A stretch of DNA of 41,376 bases from Caldilineaceae bacterium SB0675_bin_29 (GCA_009843665.1 VYDA01000537.1:533-41908); one strand, 5' to 3'. Positions 7,732 to 15,225 are shown, counted from the first letter of the stretch. Program-made: numbers and translations. The notes: generated by a model not told the origin, from the sequence alone.

Positions 7732-8972
7732 GCAATCGGAATGGAACCGAGGCGGCCGCCGTCGAATACGGTCAGTTGGCCTCCAACTTTGCAAACACGC
7801 TGAAGGCGTGGAACAGCAACCCGTCCATAGGCAACCGACAACAGTTAGAGCAGTTGCGGGCCCGCATTGACGGGGAGCTGGCCAACAACACAGACGAAGT
7901 GGACAGCGACGCGCTGGCCGCTGCGCTGGCCGATGAGAAGAAGCGCGCGGACACGCTGCAGGCAATGGCCGCAATGATTGGAGAATTGCTGGATTCACCG
8001 GGACCGTCGAGCGCGGGATTGGACATTCTGGGTACGCACGATCCGAACCCGGACCCATTGACCTGGTTTGTGGCGTCGGGAGATCCAGCCCAGAACGGTT
8101 TCGGATGGATGCCGGACGCTACGGTTTCGGTGATGAGTGGCCCCGGAATGTCGGGCAAAAGCAGGATTGCGTTGCAACTGGCGGTCGCGACCGCGACAGG
8201 CGCGGCCGACTTTATCTTGCCGTCTGGCAAAAAGCGACCGCTGGCATTATGCGCTCCACAGGTGTTGATAGAAGGGCCGGTCGTCTATGCGGCGTGGGAG
8301 ACGCGCAAGCTGGCTTGGCAGAATCGCTTGGCGGCGGTATGCAGGGACGCCGGCGCCGACACCTGGACACTGCTAGACGAGCGGCTGCGCTATGTGAACA
8401 TGAAACCGACCGGCGGACTGTGGGGCGCCGAGCATGGAAAACACACCAGTACGGTAGGTTTTTGGTTGCCTGGCAGTCTGGAGATGATGCGCTATGCCGC
8501 GGAGTTCGGGGCGCGGTTGTTGATCATCGACCCGCTGGCCGGCGCCTTCATGCAAAACGAGAATGACCGCGCGCTGGTGCGTGCGTTTCTGTCGGCGCTC
8601 GACCAGTGGTGCGAAGACAACAACTGTGCAGTGCTGATCATATCGCACCCGGCCAAGCACGGGGACGATGCACAGTCGGGCAGTTCCGATTGGCGCAACG
8701 GCGTACAGGCCGTATGGGATATGTCCGCCGCGCGGGTGAAGGAAGGGACCAAATCAATACCCGCGCCGAACGGAGAGCGGTGTCTGCGCCTGGATAAGGT
8801 GAACGAGGCATCCGATCGCGCACCAAAAATCTATCTGCAGTGGGACAGCGGTCGCTTCGTGGAAGTGGAACCGCCAGAGGGCGCCGACGAGAGGCAGATG
8901 ATCGGCGCTCAGGCCGAGACGACCAGCACGGGCAAAACGCGGAGAAAACGCACTGATGGAAAGCAGACCTGA
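7728..8972 (+). CDS. RepA-like AAA/RecA-fold ATPase (replicative helicase type)
   Basis: The 414-residue protein has a RecA-type ATPase core: Walker A GPGMSGKSR (about residues 138-146), Walker B LLIIDPLAGAF near 265-275, then NCAVLIISHPAKHG with the sensor histidine, followed by SSDWRNGVQAVWDM. This is the pattern of the AAA_25/RepA family that unwinds DNA in plasmid and phage replication, and it fits its place right after the primase. Residues 1-100 are helical and may mediate oligomer contacts. The ATG overlaps the primase stop (ATGA), and the 3' end overlaps the next gene by 17 bases. Helicase activity is inferred from family and context. Confidence 0.8.
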   Translation: MSNRNGTEAAAVEYGQLASNFANTLKAWNSNPSIGNRQQLEQLRARIDGELANNTDEVDSDALAAALADEKKRADTLQAMAAMIGELLDSPGPSSAGLDILGTHDPNPDPLTWFVASGDPAQNGFGWMPDATVSVMSGPGMSGKSRIALQLAVATATGAADFILPSGKKRPLALCAPQVLIEGPVVYAAWETRKLAWQNRLAAVCRDAGADTWTLLDERLRYVNMKPTGGLWGAEHGKHTSTVGFWLPGSLEMMRYAAEFGARLLIIDPLAGAFMQNENDRALVRAFLSALDQWCEDNNCAVLIISHPAKHGDDAQSGSSDWRNGVQAVWDMSAARVKEGTKSIPAPNGERCLRLDKVNEASDRAPKIYLQWDSGRFVEVEPPEGADERQMIGAQAETTSTGKTRRKRTDGKQT

Positions 8973-10623
8973 TTTCGAGAACGCATGGGACGATCTGGCC
9001 AACAGAGTAGCGGACGACCAGGGACTAGCGGGTGACGAAACGCTCCCGACGCCGGCGGACGTTGCCACCGCACTGGGAGAGGTCGGGATGGCGAGGGCAA
9101 GAGAGAAGTACCGACTCCGGTTTTCCGCTCTGTACGATCTGGTGAAGAAGGAGTACCCGGAAGATCGGCCCGACCTGTTCCCGCAATCCGACCCATCGAA
9201 CCCGCCCGCCAGATGGCACAGCCTGGATATGGAATCTGCCCTGTGGGTCGAGGGTCTGCCGGTATCAGGAATGCTGATCAACGCGGACGGGGAGATCGAC
9301 AGGCGGCTGACCGTCGGCCTGCAAATGTTGAATCTGATCGTGCTCCTCGTAGGCCCGGAGGACACCCTTCGTTCCTTGGGGTCGAAAGATGATCAGCCCC
9401 TGGGGGCGGAGGATAATCTGATTGCAGGCTTCGAAGCGGTGCATATGATCTGGCAGTCTGCCGATCCAGCCAGGCGCGCGGGCCTGGAACACCCCCTCAA
9501 GCCGCTGTTAGCTGGATGGCTGAATCGGCCTGAGGTAATACAGCCCGATCTGGACAAGGGCGGCCGACCCCAAACAAAAGCCTTTATGCCGGATGGATTG
9601 TTCCCGGGGCAACCCTATTCTATACCCGCGCAGCTGCGCAGCGACAACGGGGGCGAACAACTCCCAATCTTGGGGAAAATGGAGAGAGACGGTGAGCAAC
9701 TACCCCTGTTGGCCGATATTCTGGATGATGCCGATCTACCGATCGCGCCCCTGCTGTTGGCGAAGGCCGCAGGATTTCACGGCCTCCAGCCGGGACGCGG
9801 CGCTCGCCTCGACAAACGTATTCTGATTTTCTCACTATTGGAAATGCCCTTAAATCAGCGCAGGCCCGGCGGCCGTTATGAGCTGCGGCGTCCCTTGCGC
9901 TTTTGGCGCGATTTACTATGGCCAACACGCGATGGCAAATCAAGTTATCGACCAGTCAAGCACAAACAAGCGCTGCGAGATGCACTGACCGCGATCAACT
10001 TGGCAGAGATAATAATGCCGGACGGTAGCAGTTGGATCCCTGTCGTTCGCCGTGGAATCCCTGATCTGGATAGCCTGGATTCAGAAGTAATTATACAGAT
10101 CGAGTTGCCATCCGGATCGGACAGAGGGCCTCAAGTTGACAAGGGAGTTTTGGCAGTGGCCGGTGTTGTAAGCGATCCTGCTTTCGATCTGGAATTAGGC
10201 CTCGCGTATCTATGGGATGAGGCGAAGCGCCGCAATGGAGGCTATCGGGTATATGCCACGCGACCCGAAGTTATACGCAACAAGCAGGGACACATAATGG
10301 ACGCGGCCGGCCATGTAATAGTCGAGAGGAAGAAACCGGTTACGCGGTGGGATCATCCGCGGGCAGTGCGGACTGGGCGCATGGAACGTAACCCGGCAGC
10401 AGATAGAGTGCGAGTGCTGGACAGAGAAGCACGGCGACGGCTTGCATACGGATCAGGAAACAGCAAACGGCCGGATCAGCTTTCACGCGACCGTGCCGCG
10501 ACCGACAAGAGGCTGGCTGGCATTGAGAGCGACGGCCGGATCCTCATTGAGCGGGATGCGGTCGATCTGCGAAACGGCGGTGACGGGTGGCGGATTCTGG
10601 AAGTGTGGTCGGCCGATGCTTGA
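8956..10623 (+). CDS. Large unrecognised protein, candidate replication initiator
   Basis: I do not recognise this 555-residue protein. It is the last gene of the coupled replication operon, overlaps the helicase gene by 17 bases, and ends one base before five 22-bp iterons. Residues 1-110 are acidic and helical. Residues 280-400 (RILIFSLLEMPLNQRRPGG, then RFWRDLLWP and KQALRDALTAINLAEI) could form winged-helix-like folds. Residues 400-440 form a long strand region, and 440-520 are very basic. A DNA-binding initiator that recognises the iterons is the simplest reading, resting on position and charge rather than homology. A structural role in the element is an alternative. Confidence 0.7.
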   Translation: MESRPDFENAWDDLANRVADDQGLAGDETLPTPADVATALGEVGMARAREKYRLRFSALYDLVKKEYPEDRPDLFPQSDPSNPPARWHSLDMESALWVEGLPVSGMLINADGEIDRRLTVGLQMLNLIVLLVGPEDTLRSLGSKDDQPLGAEDNLIAGFEAVHMIWQSADPARRAGLEHPLKPLLAGWLNRPEVIQPDLDKGGRPQTKAFMPDGLFPGQPYSIPAQLRSDNGGEQLPILGKMERDGEQLPLLADILDDADLPIAPLLLAKAAGFHGLQPGRGARLDKRILIFSLLEMPLNQRRPGGRYELRRPLRFWRDLLWPTRDGKSSYRPVKHKQALRDALTAINLAEIIMPDGSSWIPVVRRGIPDLDSLDSEVIIQIELPSGSDRGPQVDKGVLAVAGVVSDPAFDLELGLAYLWDEAKRRNGGYRVYATRPEVIRNKQGHIMDAAGHVIVERKKPVTRWDHPRAVRTGRMERNPAADRVRVLDREARRRLAYGSGNSKRPDQLSRDRAATDKRLAGIESDGRILIERDAVDLRNGGDGWRILEVWSADA

Positions 10624-10624
10624 A

Positions 10625-10734
10625 TGTTCTACCCTGTCAATTTCAGTGTTCTACCCTGTCAACTCCAGTGTTCTACCCTGTCAACTCCAGTGTTCTACCC
10701 TGTCAATTCCAATGTTCTACCCTGTCAATTTTTC
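10625..10734 (+). repeat. Five tandem 22-bp iterons, candidate replication origin
   Basis: Copies begin at 10625, 10647, 10669, 10691 and 10713, an exact 22-base period or about two helical turns. All share the 16-base core TGTTCTACCCTGTCAA; only the last six bases vary (TTTCAG, CTCCAG, CTCCAG, TTCCAA, TTTTTC). Direct repeats phased at about 22 bases beside replication genes are the hallmark of iteron-controlled plasmid origins. The complement of each core carries TTGACA, so minus-strand promoter elements are a lesser alternative. A T/A-richer segment and two hairpins follow directly. Confidence 0.85.
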
Positions 10735-10778
10735 CCATTCTTACCAGAGGAAAAACTACTTAGCACAGAAGAACAGAA

Positions 10779-10840
10779 GGGACAGAGAGTCAGTATTCTC
10801 TGTCCCCTTGGCGCTTTTGCGGCTTTGGGCCGCAGCGCCA
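10779..10840 (+). terminator. Two adjacent hairpins after the iterons
   Basis: The first hairpin has 10-bp arms GGGACAGAGA (10779-10788) and TCTCTGTCCC (10797-10806) with an eight-base loop. The second pairs TGGCGC and TGCGGC (10809-10823, with a ttt bulge) with GCCGCA and GCGCCA (10829-10840). They may end transcription of the replication operon or be structural parts of the origin. No T-tract follows, which weakens a simple terminator reading. Confidence 0.5.
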
Positions 10841-11043
10841 GGGGGAAAATCTAAAGACAGCGGGCAAGGACGATTGTAAGCTGGAGTCTCCGCGTGTTAC
10901 ATCGAAGTGCTGGAACTGGTAGCCGGCATTGGGGCGATGAGACCCATACACTGGGGGTACGCTTGGGGCATCTTTCTCTCTGGTCAGGAGTAATTTCCAT
11001 TTATCCCGTTACCCCTGGCGGAGTGACCGCCCCGAAAATCTGC

Positions 11044-11173
11044 GATACGCCCGCGCTGGCCTGGGCTGATATCCGCCGTGCGTCCGGCGTTTCCGGCCGT
11101 CTTACCGTCTAGCAGTCCAAGACCGATCAAACTGGCGCTGACAAGGTCCTCTGGGTCAACCTCGATTCGATGA
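11044..11173 (+). pseudogene. Integrase relic (middle segment)
   Basis: The plus strand encodes LAWADIRRASGVSGRLTV, a TAG stop, then QSKTDQTGADKVLWVNLDS. This aligns with the intact integrase around residues 178-212 (IWGDVEIAADGSGRVRV, ARSKTDQEGEWEVV), including the catalytic lysine. No other integrase parts are visible on either side, so it is a short decayed fragment of a related but not identical recombinase, in opposite orientation to the intact gene. Confidence 0.7.
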
Positions 11174-11271
11174 CCGTGCTCGTCGCTCTCGCCGTACTCA
11201 TTTATCAGTTGCAGACCCTGACAACGCAGATCGATGAGCTGACGGCACGCGTGCAAGGCGAGGAGGCGAAC
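11170..11271 (+). pseudogene. N-terminal relic of the membrane-anchored nuclease family
   Basis: The encoded segment AVLIYQLQTLTTQIDELTARVQ closely matches the membrane-exit and coiled-coil segment of the nuclease at 15259 (residues about 19-46, with QTLSTQVDELTARVQRLEEAN). The homology ends at about 11270, where the lipoprotein gene at 11273 begins. The resulting reading frame is a short chimera and is unlikely to be functional. Confidence 0.6.
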
Positions 11272-11272
11272 A

Positions 11273-11635
11273 ATGAGGATGAAAAGAGAGCTATCGATCT
11301 TGCCCTTGTTGGCGTTGTTAGTTTTGAGTTCTTGCGCTCCTTATGGACATTGGGGCAATTACGCTCGCTGGCACCACAGCTGCCCGGATTTCCCTTCTCT
11401 AGCAGAGGTTGAGCGGGTGTTGGAGGAGAAGAGCGCTATTATCGACGAGTTGCAGGAGGAGGGGCTGATCTGGTCTGCGGACGCTACCAAGTGTCCAGAG
11501 GGCGCATTTATCACGCTGCTTCATGGTGGCGAGTGGCAGAAGGCGCTAGTTTTGGAGATTCTGGATGAAGCGGGAGCGAGGGCGGAGGGGTTGAATCGTT
11601 TTTTTGGCATTCCATTTCGCTTTCTGAACGTTTGA
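11273..11635 (+). CDS. Small lipoprotein, C[A/T]PYGHW family
   Basis: The 120-residue protein has a signal sequence ending in the lipobox LVLSSC, so it should be lipid-anchored at the cell surface. Directly after the cysteine is the motif APYGHWGNYARWH, followed by an acidic helix (EVERVLEEKSAIIDELQEEGLIW) and a conserved tail ending GLNRFFGIPFRF. It is clearly paralogous to the proteins at 33476 and, frameshifted, at 33832, sitting 22 kb away inside mobile-element debris. Its leader (GCGAGGAGGCGAACA before ATG) resembles that of the 33476 copy. I know of no function for the family. Confidence 0.75.
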   Translation: MRMKRELSILPLLALLVLSSCAPYGHWGNYARWHHSCPDFPSLAEVERVLEEKSAIIDELQEEGLIWSADATKCPEGAFITLLHGGEWQKALVLEILDEAGARAEGLNRFFGIPFRFLNV

Positions 11636-11824
11636 GGGGAGGGTGGTGATCTGGCCAGCCTTCCGTGCGCGACGATGCGTTAACCCAGGCTCCTTATCAG
11701 ACTCAGGTATGGTCTGTTGCTACCGGTGGGACGGAAAGCGGCCAGATTGATGCATTATTCCTATGAGAACTGCTACACGGTAAGGGTAAAGGCGATTCCG
11801 ACGACAACGCCAAGTGGCGACTGC
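11636..11824. other. No gene seen
   Basis: This short stretch separates the lipoprotein gene from the relic cluster. I find no feature with support in it. Confidence 0.4.
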
Positions 11825-11932
11825 TAGGACGTCAAATTCCTCCACCTTTTTGTAGAGATCGAGCCTGATCGGTCCTTCATCCGCGAAAAGCCAGCGGCTG
11901 AATGCTTCTCTTTTCCTGTGATACGCCGGCTG
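11825..11932 (-). pseudogene. Relic of the HNH-protein gene
   Basis: The minus strand encodes YHRKREAFSRWLFADEGP, matching YQKREAFSYWLFPEDKGP in the middle of the intact HNH protein at 1983-2684. The N-terminal metal-binding part is absent, so this is a fragment. It abuts a plus-strand fragment of the terminase-like gene, suggesting a recombination junction near 11930. Confidence 0.65.
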
Positions 11933-12085
11933 GGGGCGCACAGCACGCCATCGTACCGGCAGACAAGCGGCAGTTACCACGCCAGTCGGACGAATCGGAG
12001 AATTGACACTAAGCCGGACCCGTCGCAGCGCACGATCGCAGCCGCTTACCGAGTTTGTAAAGGCATGGAGCCCGCCCTTCCTAGG
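11928..12085 (+). pseudogene. Fragment of the terminase-like gene
   Basis: The plus strand carries GAQHAIVPADKRQLPRQSDESEN, a stop, then PSQRTIAAAYRVCKGMEP. These match residues 9-31 and 43-61 of the gene at 592-1119, with the intervening stretch partly lost. It is the third copy of the gene in the window and clearly non-functional. Confidence 0.75.
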
Positions 12086-12106
12086 CGCTGTTGCGCGGCC
12101 GTTAGC

Positions 12107-12457
12107 ATGGGGCAACGCATTGCAATCAATCTGGCAGCCATCTTAATCATTGCTTCCGTGCCGGTGTCGCACTGGGCCTTCGACTTTAAGACCGATGCCA
12201 TAGACATGTTTTTCCCGACTCTATCTACCGACTGGATCGATGTTGTTGAAGGTCAGATTATCTCACCGCCTATACCTGTAGATAGAGTTAGTTCTTGTCA
12301 TTGCCACGGCACAAAATGCCATTGGCATTATGACGATTTTTGCGGATGGAGGTGGGTTTTTGTCAGGCTAAAAACTTATGAATTCCGAGTCAGACTCCCG
12401 GAATTCTGCACCGCAGAGCATTTGTGCAGCAACGACGCTTCGTTCAAGTACAGGTAA
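12107..12457 (+). CDS. Possible small membrane/secreted Cys-His-rich protein
   Basis: From the ATG at 12107 a 116-residue protein could be made. It starts with a hydrophobic segment (IAINLAAILIIASVPVSHWAF) that could be a signal anchor. A patch very rich in cysteine, histidine and tryptophan follows (SSCHCHGTKCHWHYDDFCGW) and might bind metal. I recognise no family. The ribosome-binding site is poor and the frame continues upstream into the terminase fragment, so the start is uncertain and the gene may be a relic. Confidence 0.4.
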   Translation: MGQRIAINLAAILIIASVPVSHWAFDFKTDAIDMFFPTLSTDWIDVVEGQIISPPIPVDRVSSCHCHGTKCHWHYDDFCGWRWVFVRLKTYEFRVRLPEFCTAEHLCSNDASFKYR

Positions 12458-12663
12458 CCATGGAACGGCGAGCGGCATGGCTCCACGAAGATAGAAGCAG
12501 GTCGGGCTGATCTATGCGTTTGAGCGGAAGGTTGAGCCGGGCCAAGTGAGGACAATTGCGGATGCTGAGATGGAACTGGTTGACGCCGAGCGAAACGATG
12601 GATTAGATCGTCGGGGTATTTCTGAGTGGAAATCCTAGAACTGTCCGAAGATTAGACAACCCT
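12458..12663. other. No gene seen
   Basis: Short open frames only, without recognisable products or ribosome-binding sites. I see nothing further. Confidence 0.4.
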
Positions 12664-12939
12664 GTGAATCAGTACATTCCGCACTTCATCGCTCTGCTCG
12701 CCGGCGGGCTGGTCGCCTATGCGACGGCCAGTTATATTTTCGTCATGCTGGAGGGTGAGAGAATATCCTCGCGAGTCAAGATAGCCGTTGTCGTCTTTGT
12801 GATGGCCGGCAGTTCGGGGTTGATTGCCTTCCTGTTTCGAGAGCTGGCATTCGAGATTGTGATGTTCTACGCGCTCGGCTTCACCTTCATGCTGGTTCTG
12901 TTCAGTATGGGAGGCCGCTCCCCAGGCGGTGACAGATGA
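12664..12939 (+). CDS. Small integral membrane protein, three helices
   Basis: From the GTG at 12664 a 91-residue protein is encoded with three clear hydrophobic segments, near residues 7-28, 38-58 and 63-85. Short charged loops lie between them (LEGERISSRVK, FRELAFE). The family is not recognised. No strong ribosome-binding site is visible, but the regular membrane topology argues that the frame is or was a gene. Confidence 0.5.
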   Translation: MNQYIPHFIALLAGGLVAYATASYIFVMLEGERISSRVKIAVVVFVMAGSSGLIAFLFRELAFEIVMFYALGFTFMLVLFSMGGRSPGGDR

Positions 12940-13056
12940 ACCTGGCTTCCAATATGGGAGAATCTGCGGCTTGGTCCTATCGTGACAGAGTCGGGATAGC
13001 TTGCGAGCGATAAAGCGAGGAACAGGGTTGTTATGGGGACGCCGCGATGGGGTTGA

Positions 13057-13161
13057 CCACAGACTGAAGGGCAAATCGGGGCAGAAGTCGCCCGGGCGAT
13101 ATTGCTTGGATTTGCAATCATCTTCCCGCTCCTTGTCATCTTTGTCTCCCAGTGGAACTGA
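13057..13161 (+). pseudogene. C-terminal membrane-segment fragment
   Basis: An open frame without start encodes ARAILLGFAIIFPLLVIFVSQWN before its stop at 13159-13161. This is a typical C-terminal transmembrane helix with no gene body ahead of it. It overlaps the start of the next ORF by ten bases. I read it as the tail of a decayed membrane-protein gene. Confidence 0.4.
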
Positions 13162-13361
13162 CCGAGCAGCCTTCAGAAAATAACGCAGAGCCACGTGGAA
13201 AGGCTAGAGCGATCGCATCACGGTTCCTGGAAGAGATGGAACTGCATCAGACCCAGCAAATTGCAAACGAGCTGCTACTTGCAGCTCGCCATGAGGAAGG
13301 CCATCGCCTGGCAGGTGTTTGCCGGCATCTGGCTGCAATCACCATATCGTTGGAACCGTGA
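13152..13361 (+). CDS. Small hypothetical protein (coupled pair, first gene)
   Basis: A GTG at 13152 opens a 69-residue, mostly helical protein (KARAIASRFLEEMELHQTQQIANELLLAARHEEG) of unknown family. Its stop overlaps the GTG of the next small ORF as GTGA, the same arrangement as in the replication operon. Such coupling of two very small genes is common in toxin-antitoxin and phage regulatory pairs, but no family motif supports that here. Confidence 0.45.
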   Translation: MELTEQPSENNAEPRGKARAIASRFLEEMELHQTQQIANELLLAARHEEGHRLAGVCRHLAAITISLEP

Positions 13362-13537
13362 AAGAAAAGTACGCCGAATTCTTCACCGACAAGGTAAGAA
13401 GTGAACTGGCCGCAGTGAAGTTAAGCGCAGCAGAGAGGCCTTTCACATATAAGCAACGATATATCGGCCGCATTCCCAAAAAAGAGCCTCAACAGAAGGA
13501 CCCGAATTGGAGCTGGGTCCGGGATGATATCGTGTAA
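13358..13537 (+). CDS. Small hypothetical protein (coupled pair, second gene)
   Basis: Starting at the GTG that overlaps the previous stop, this ORF encodes 59 residues. It has an amphipathic N-terminal helix (KEKYAEFFTDKVRSELAAVK) and a basic, tryptophan-containing tail (RYIGRIPKKEPQQKDPNWSW). I recognise no family. It ends 116 bases before the terminase leader repeat, and the bases between show no gene. Confidence 0.4.
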   Translation: MKEKYAEFFTDKVRSELAAVKLSAAERPFTYKQRYIGRIPKKEPQQKDPNWSWVRDDIV

Positions 13538-13653
13538 CATCTGAAAGGAACGTCTCGTTGTCCACCGCCATCACCGCAACCGACGCCGAACGCATTCAGG
13601 CTGCGGCCACCCGTCGTACCTACGATCACGGTCCGGAAATCACGGAAGTGGCA

Positions 13654-13752
13654 GGGGGCGCACAGTACAGGCGCAGTGGCAAAATAACCGCTCCTTGCTG
13701 GTTTCATACAAAGCGCACACAAAGGCGCATAGAAGCGGAGAAGAGGCATATT
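13654..13752 (+). repeat. Conserved leader of terminase-like gene (copy 2)
   Basis: Nearly identical to 493-591, with only scattered substitutions over about 99 bases. It keeps the purine-rich run before the ATG even though the gene behind it is dead. The frame opened by TTG at 13558 (TATDAERIQAAATRRTYDHG) reads into this leader without a stop, which suggests another decayed gene was joined to its 5' side. Confidence 0.75.
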
Positions 13753-14278
13753 ATGGCAAAAAACAAGGAGAACACGGGCGCACAGAACGCCATCGTACCG
13801 GCAGACAAGTGCCAGCTACAACGACAACCGGACGAATCGGAGAAAGCGCACAGAGCCCGGGCTGCATATTGCAAGCTGGAGCCGTCGTAGCGCACGATCG
13901 CAGCCGCCTACCGCGTTTTCGAAGACATGGAGCCGGACGCCGAGGTGAAAGTGCTGGGGTACTTCGACGCCTGGACCAAGCGGTTTCGCTGAAAGGAGTA
14001 CGAGATCGCCTGGGACGCCTACTTCAACGACATTGTATCCCCCCAGAAACGAACAGATGGCAGCCGTACACTGGGAGACAGTTGAGCAGGCCGAGCAGCT
14101 GCAAATTCCTATTGAACAGGAGATCGAACGGCTGAAAGAATCAGGGCAGCGCCGCCGCTTGTAGCCCGGCGCCAGCGAAGACAGAATAGCCGACCTTTCA
14201 CACCTGGCGACAGCACTCAAAGCCGCATCAGCCGCCCGCCTTGCAGCGCTGGAAGGAATAGCCCCTGACCTTGACTGA
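13753..14278 (+). pseudogene. Terminase-like gene copy with three nonsense changes
   Basis: This full-length copy of the 592-1119 gene is disabled. Its CAG codon at 13888 became TAG, and two tryptophan codons became stops (TGG to TGA near 13991, TGG to TAG near 14162). All three are C-to-T or G-to-A transitions. A small deletion near 14040 (tatccccccag against gtagccacccgcag) also shifts the frame. The final stop context is conserved with copy 1. Confidence 0.85.
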
Positions 14279-14315
14279 TCCGACATCGGCGCCACAACCT
14301 CTCAAGGCGCATAGC

Positions 14316-14582
14316 ATGAAAATTGAGATCCACCCGAAAGATCGAAATGCTAAGCACCGCTAGCTGCGCCAAGCTGGTCAGATCGCTGACGTCGAGGCCT
14401 ACATCAAGCAAAGCACGGCCAGCCTGTCGGCCGCGCCCGAGGAACGGCTGCGCCGCCTCATCGTGCAACTGCCGGACAGCAACTACCGCCGCTTCAAGCA
14501 GCTGGCCGCCGAGCAGGGCGTCACCATGTCCGAGTTGTGCCGGGCCTGGGTGGAAGAGGCGCTGGCGGAGCATTTTGATTAA
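14316..14582 (+). pseudogene. Ribbon-helix-helix/CopG-like gene with early stop
   Basis: The frame starts MKIEIHPKDRNAKHR, meets TAG at 14361-14363, then continues for 72 codons. These include LIVQLPDSNYRRFKQLAAEQGVT and MSELCRAWVEEALAEHF, a convincing strand-helix-helix repressor pattern. No good internal start follows the stop, so I call it a nonsense pseudogene; readthrough is not excluded. It lies 37 bases after the terminase pseudogene and 13 bases before the HEPN-like gene, where an antitoxin would sit. Confidence 0.55.
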
Positions 14583-14595
14583 GCGAAAGAAAAGG

Positions 14596-15174
14596 ATGGG
14601 ATTAGTGGCGGAAACAAATTTTATTACGAGCATGTTCTTTTCTGAGTATGATCCTTGGCACCCCCACCACGCAGTCAACGAGATAGAAGTCTATTGTGAT
14701 CTGCTGGAACACCTGCAGAATAGGATTGACTGCTTGGAAGCGCGCGATAGAGATGAAAAGGTCGCGCTGCTAAATGCGCAGGCAGTCGTGAACGGCTATG
14801 CCATCGAGATAGCGATGAAGTCGTTCTGGGCACTGGACCACCCCGGCGAGTGCGTTCCTAAAAAACACAGCTTAGTCATAATATTTGACGGCTTGAAGGA
14901 TGAGACGCAGAAGACACTCGAAGGACTTAAACTGACCCGCCAAGTATTGGAAAGGGCGCCCACGCCTTTCATCAGCAACAGATATTCTATGGAGCACGAC
15001 ATATGCACTACCATTCAAGACGGATACACTGTGGAGCGCGATAGGAGAAGAATCGCACTTTATCATCCGCTACTCCTAAGGAAGCTTGCACAGATATTGA
15101 GAGATACGATGAAAGCTATGGCGGAAGATATCAGCAAGGCACTGTTCAAGACGGTGACATTATCTGGGGAGTAA
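14596..15174 (+). CDS. HEPN-like helical protein, possible toxin
   Basis: The 192-residue protein is all-helical in pattern. The segment NAQAVVNGYAIEIAMKSFWALDHPGECVPKKHSLVIIFDGL resembles HEPN-type proteins, where a helix carrying E-I-A-M-K precedes a conserved His-Ser-Leu. I do not see the classic RxxxxH ribonuclease motif clearly; RIALYH near residue 163 is a candidate (R-I-A-L-Y-H). The start may be ATG 14596 or GTG 14605, the latter better spaced from AAAGG. It follows the broken ribbon-helix-helix gene and is bracketed by two copies of that gene's last 24 bases, which suggests acquisition by a duplication or insertion event. Confidence 0.5.
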   Translation: MGLVAETNFITSMFFSEYDPWHPHHAVNEIEVYCDLLEHLQNRIDCLEARDRDEKVALLNAQAVVNGYAIEIAMKSFWALDHPGECVPKKHSLVIIFDGLKDETQKTLEGLKLTRQVLERAPTPFISNRYSMEHDICTTIQDGYTVERDRRRIALYHPLLLRKLAQILRDTMKAMAEDISKALFKTVTLSGE

Positions 15175-15201
15175 CTTTGGGGAGGCTTTCAACGCGCCCG
15201 G

Positions 15202-15225
15202 GCGCTGGCAGAGCATTTTGGCTAA
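15202..15225 (+). repeat. Second copy of the ribbon-helix-helix gene tail
   Basis: The 24 bases from gcgctggcagag to the TAA at 15223 match 14559-14582, the end of the ribbon-helix-helix frame (ALAEHFD-stop there, ALAEHFG-stop here), with three mismatches. The two copies bracket the HEPN-like gene as direct repeats. Confidence 0.6.

Noticed and set aside
10625-10734. CRISPR array reading of the 22-bp repeats
   Set aside because: Units are head-to-tail with only six variable bases, no spacer-length sequence between them and no cas genes nearby.
10624-10854. Plus-strand ORF across the iterons (MFYPVNFSVLPCQL)
   Set aside because: Its sequence is a by-product of the 22-base repeats, which shift frame at each copy; it has no ribosome-binding site and no family resemblance.
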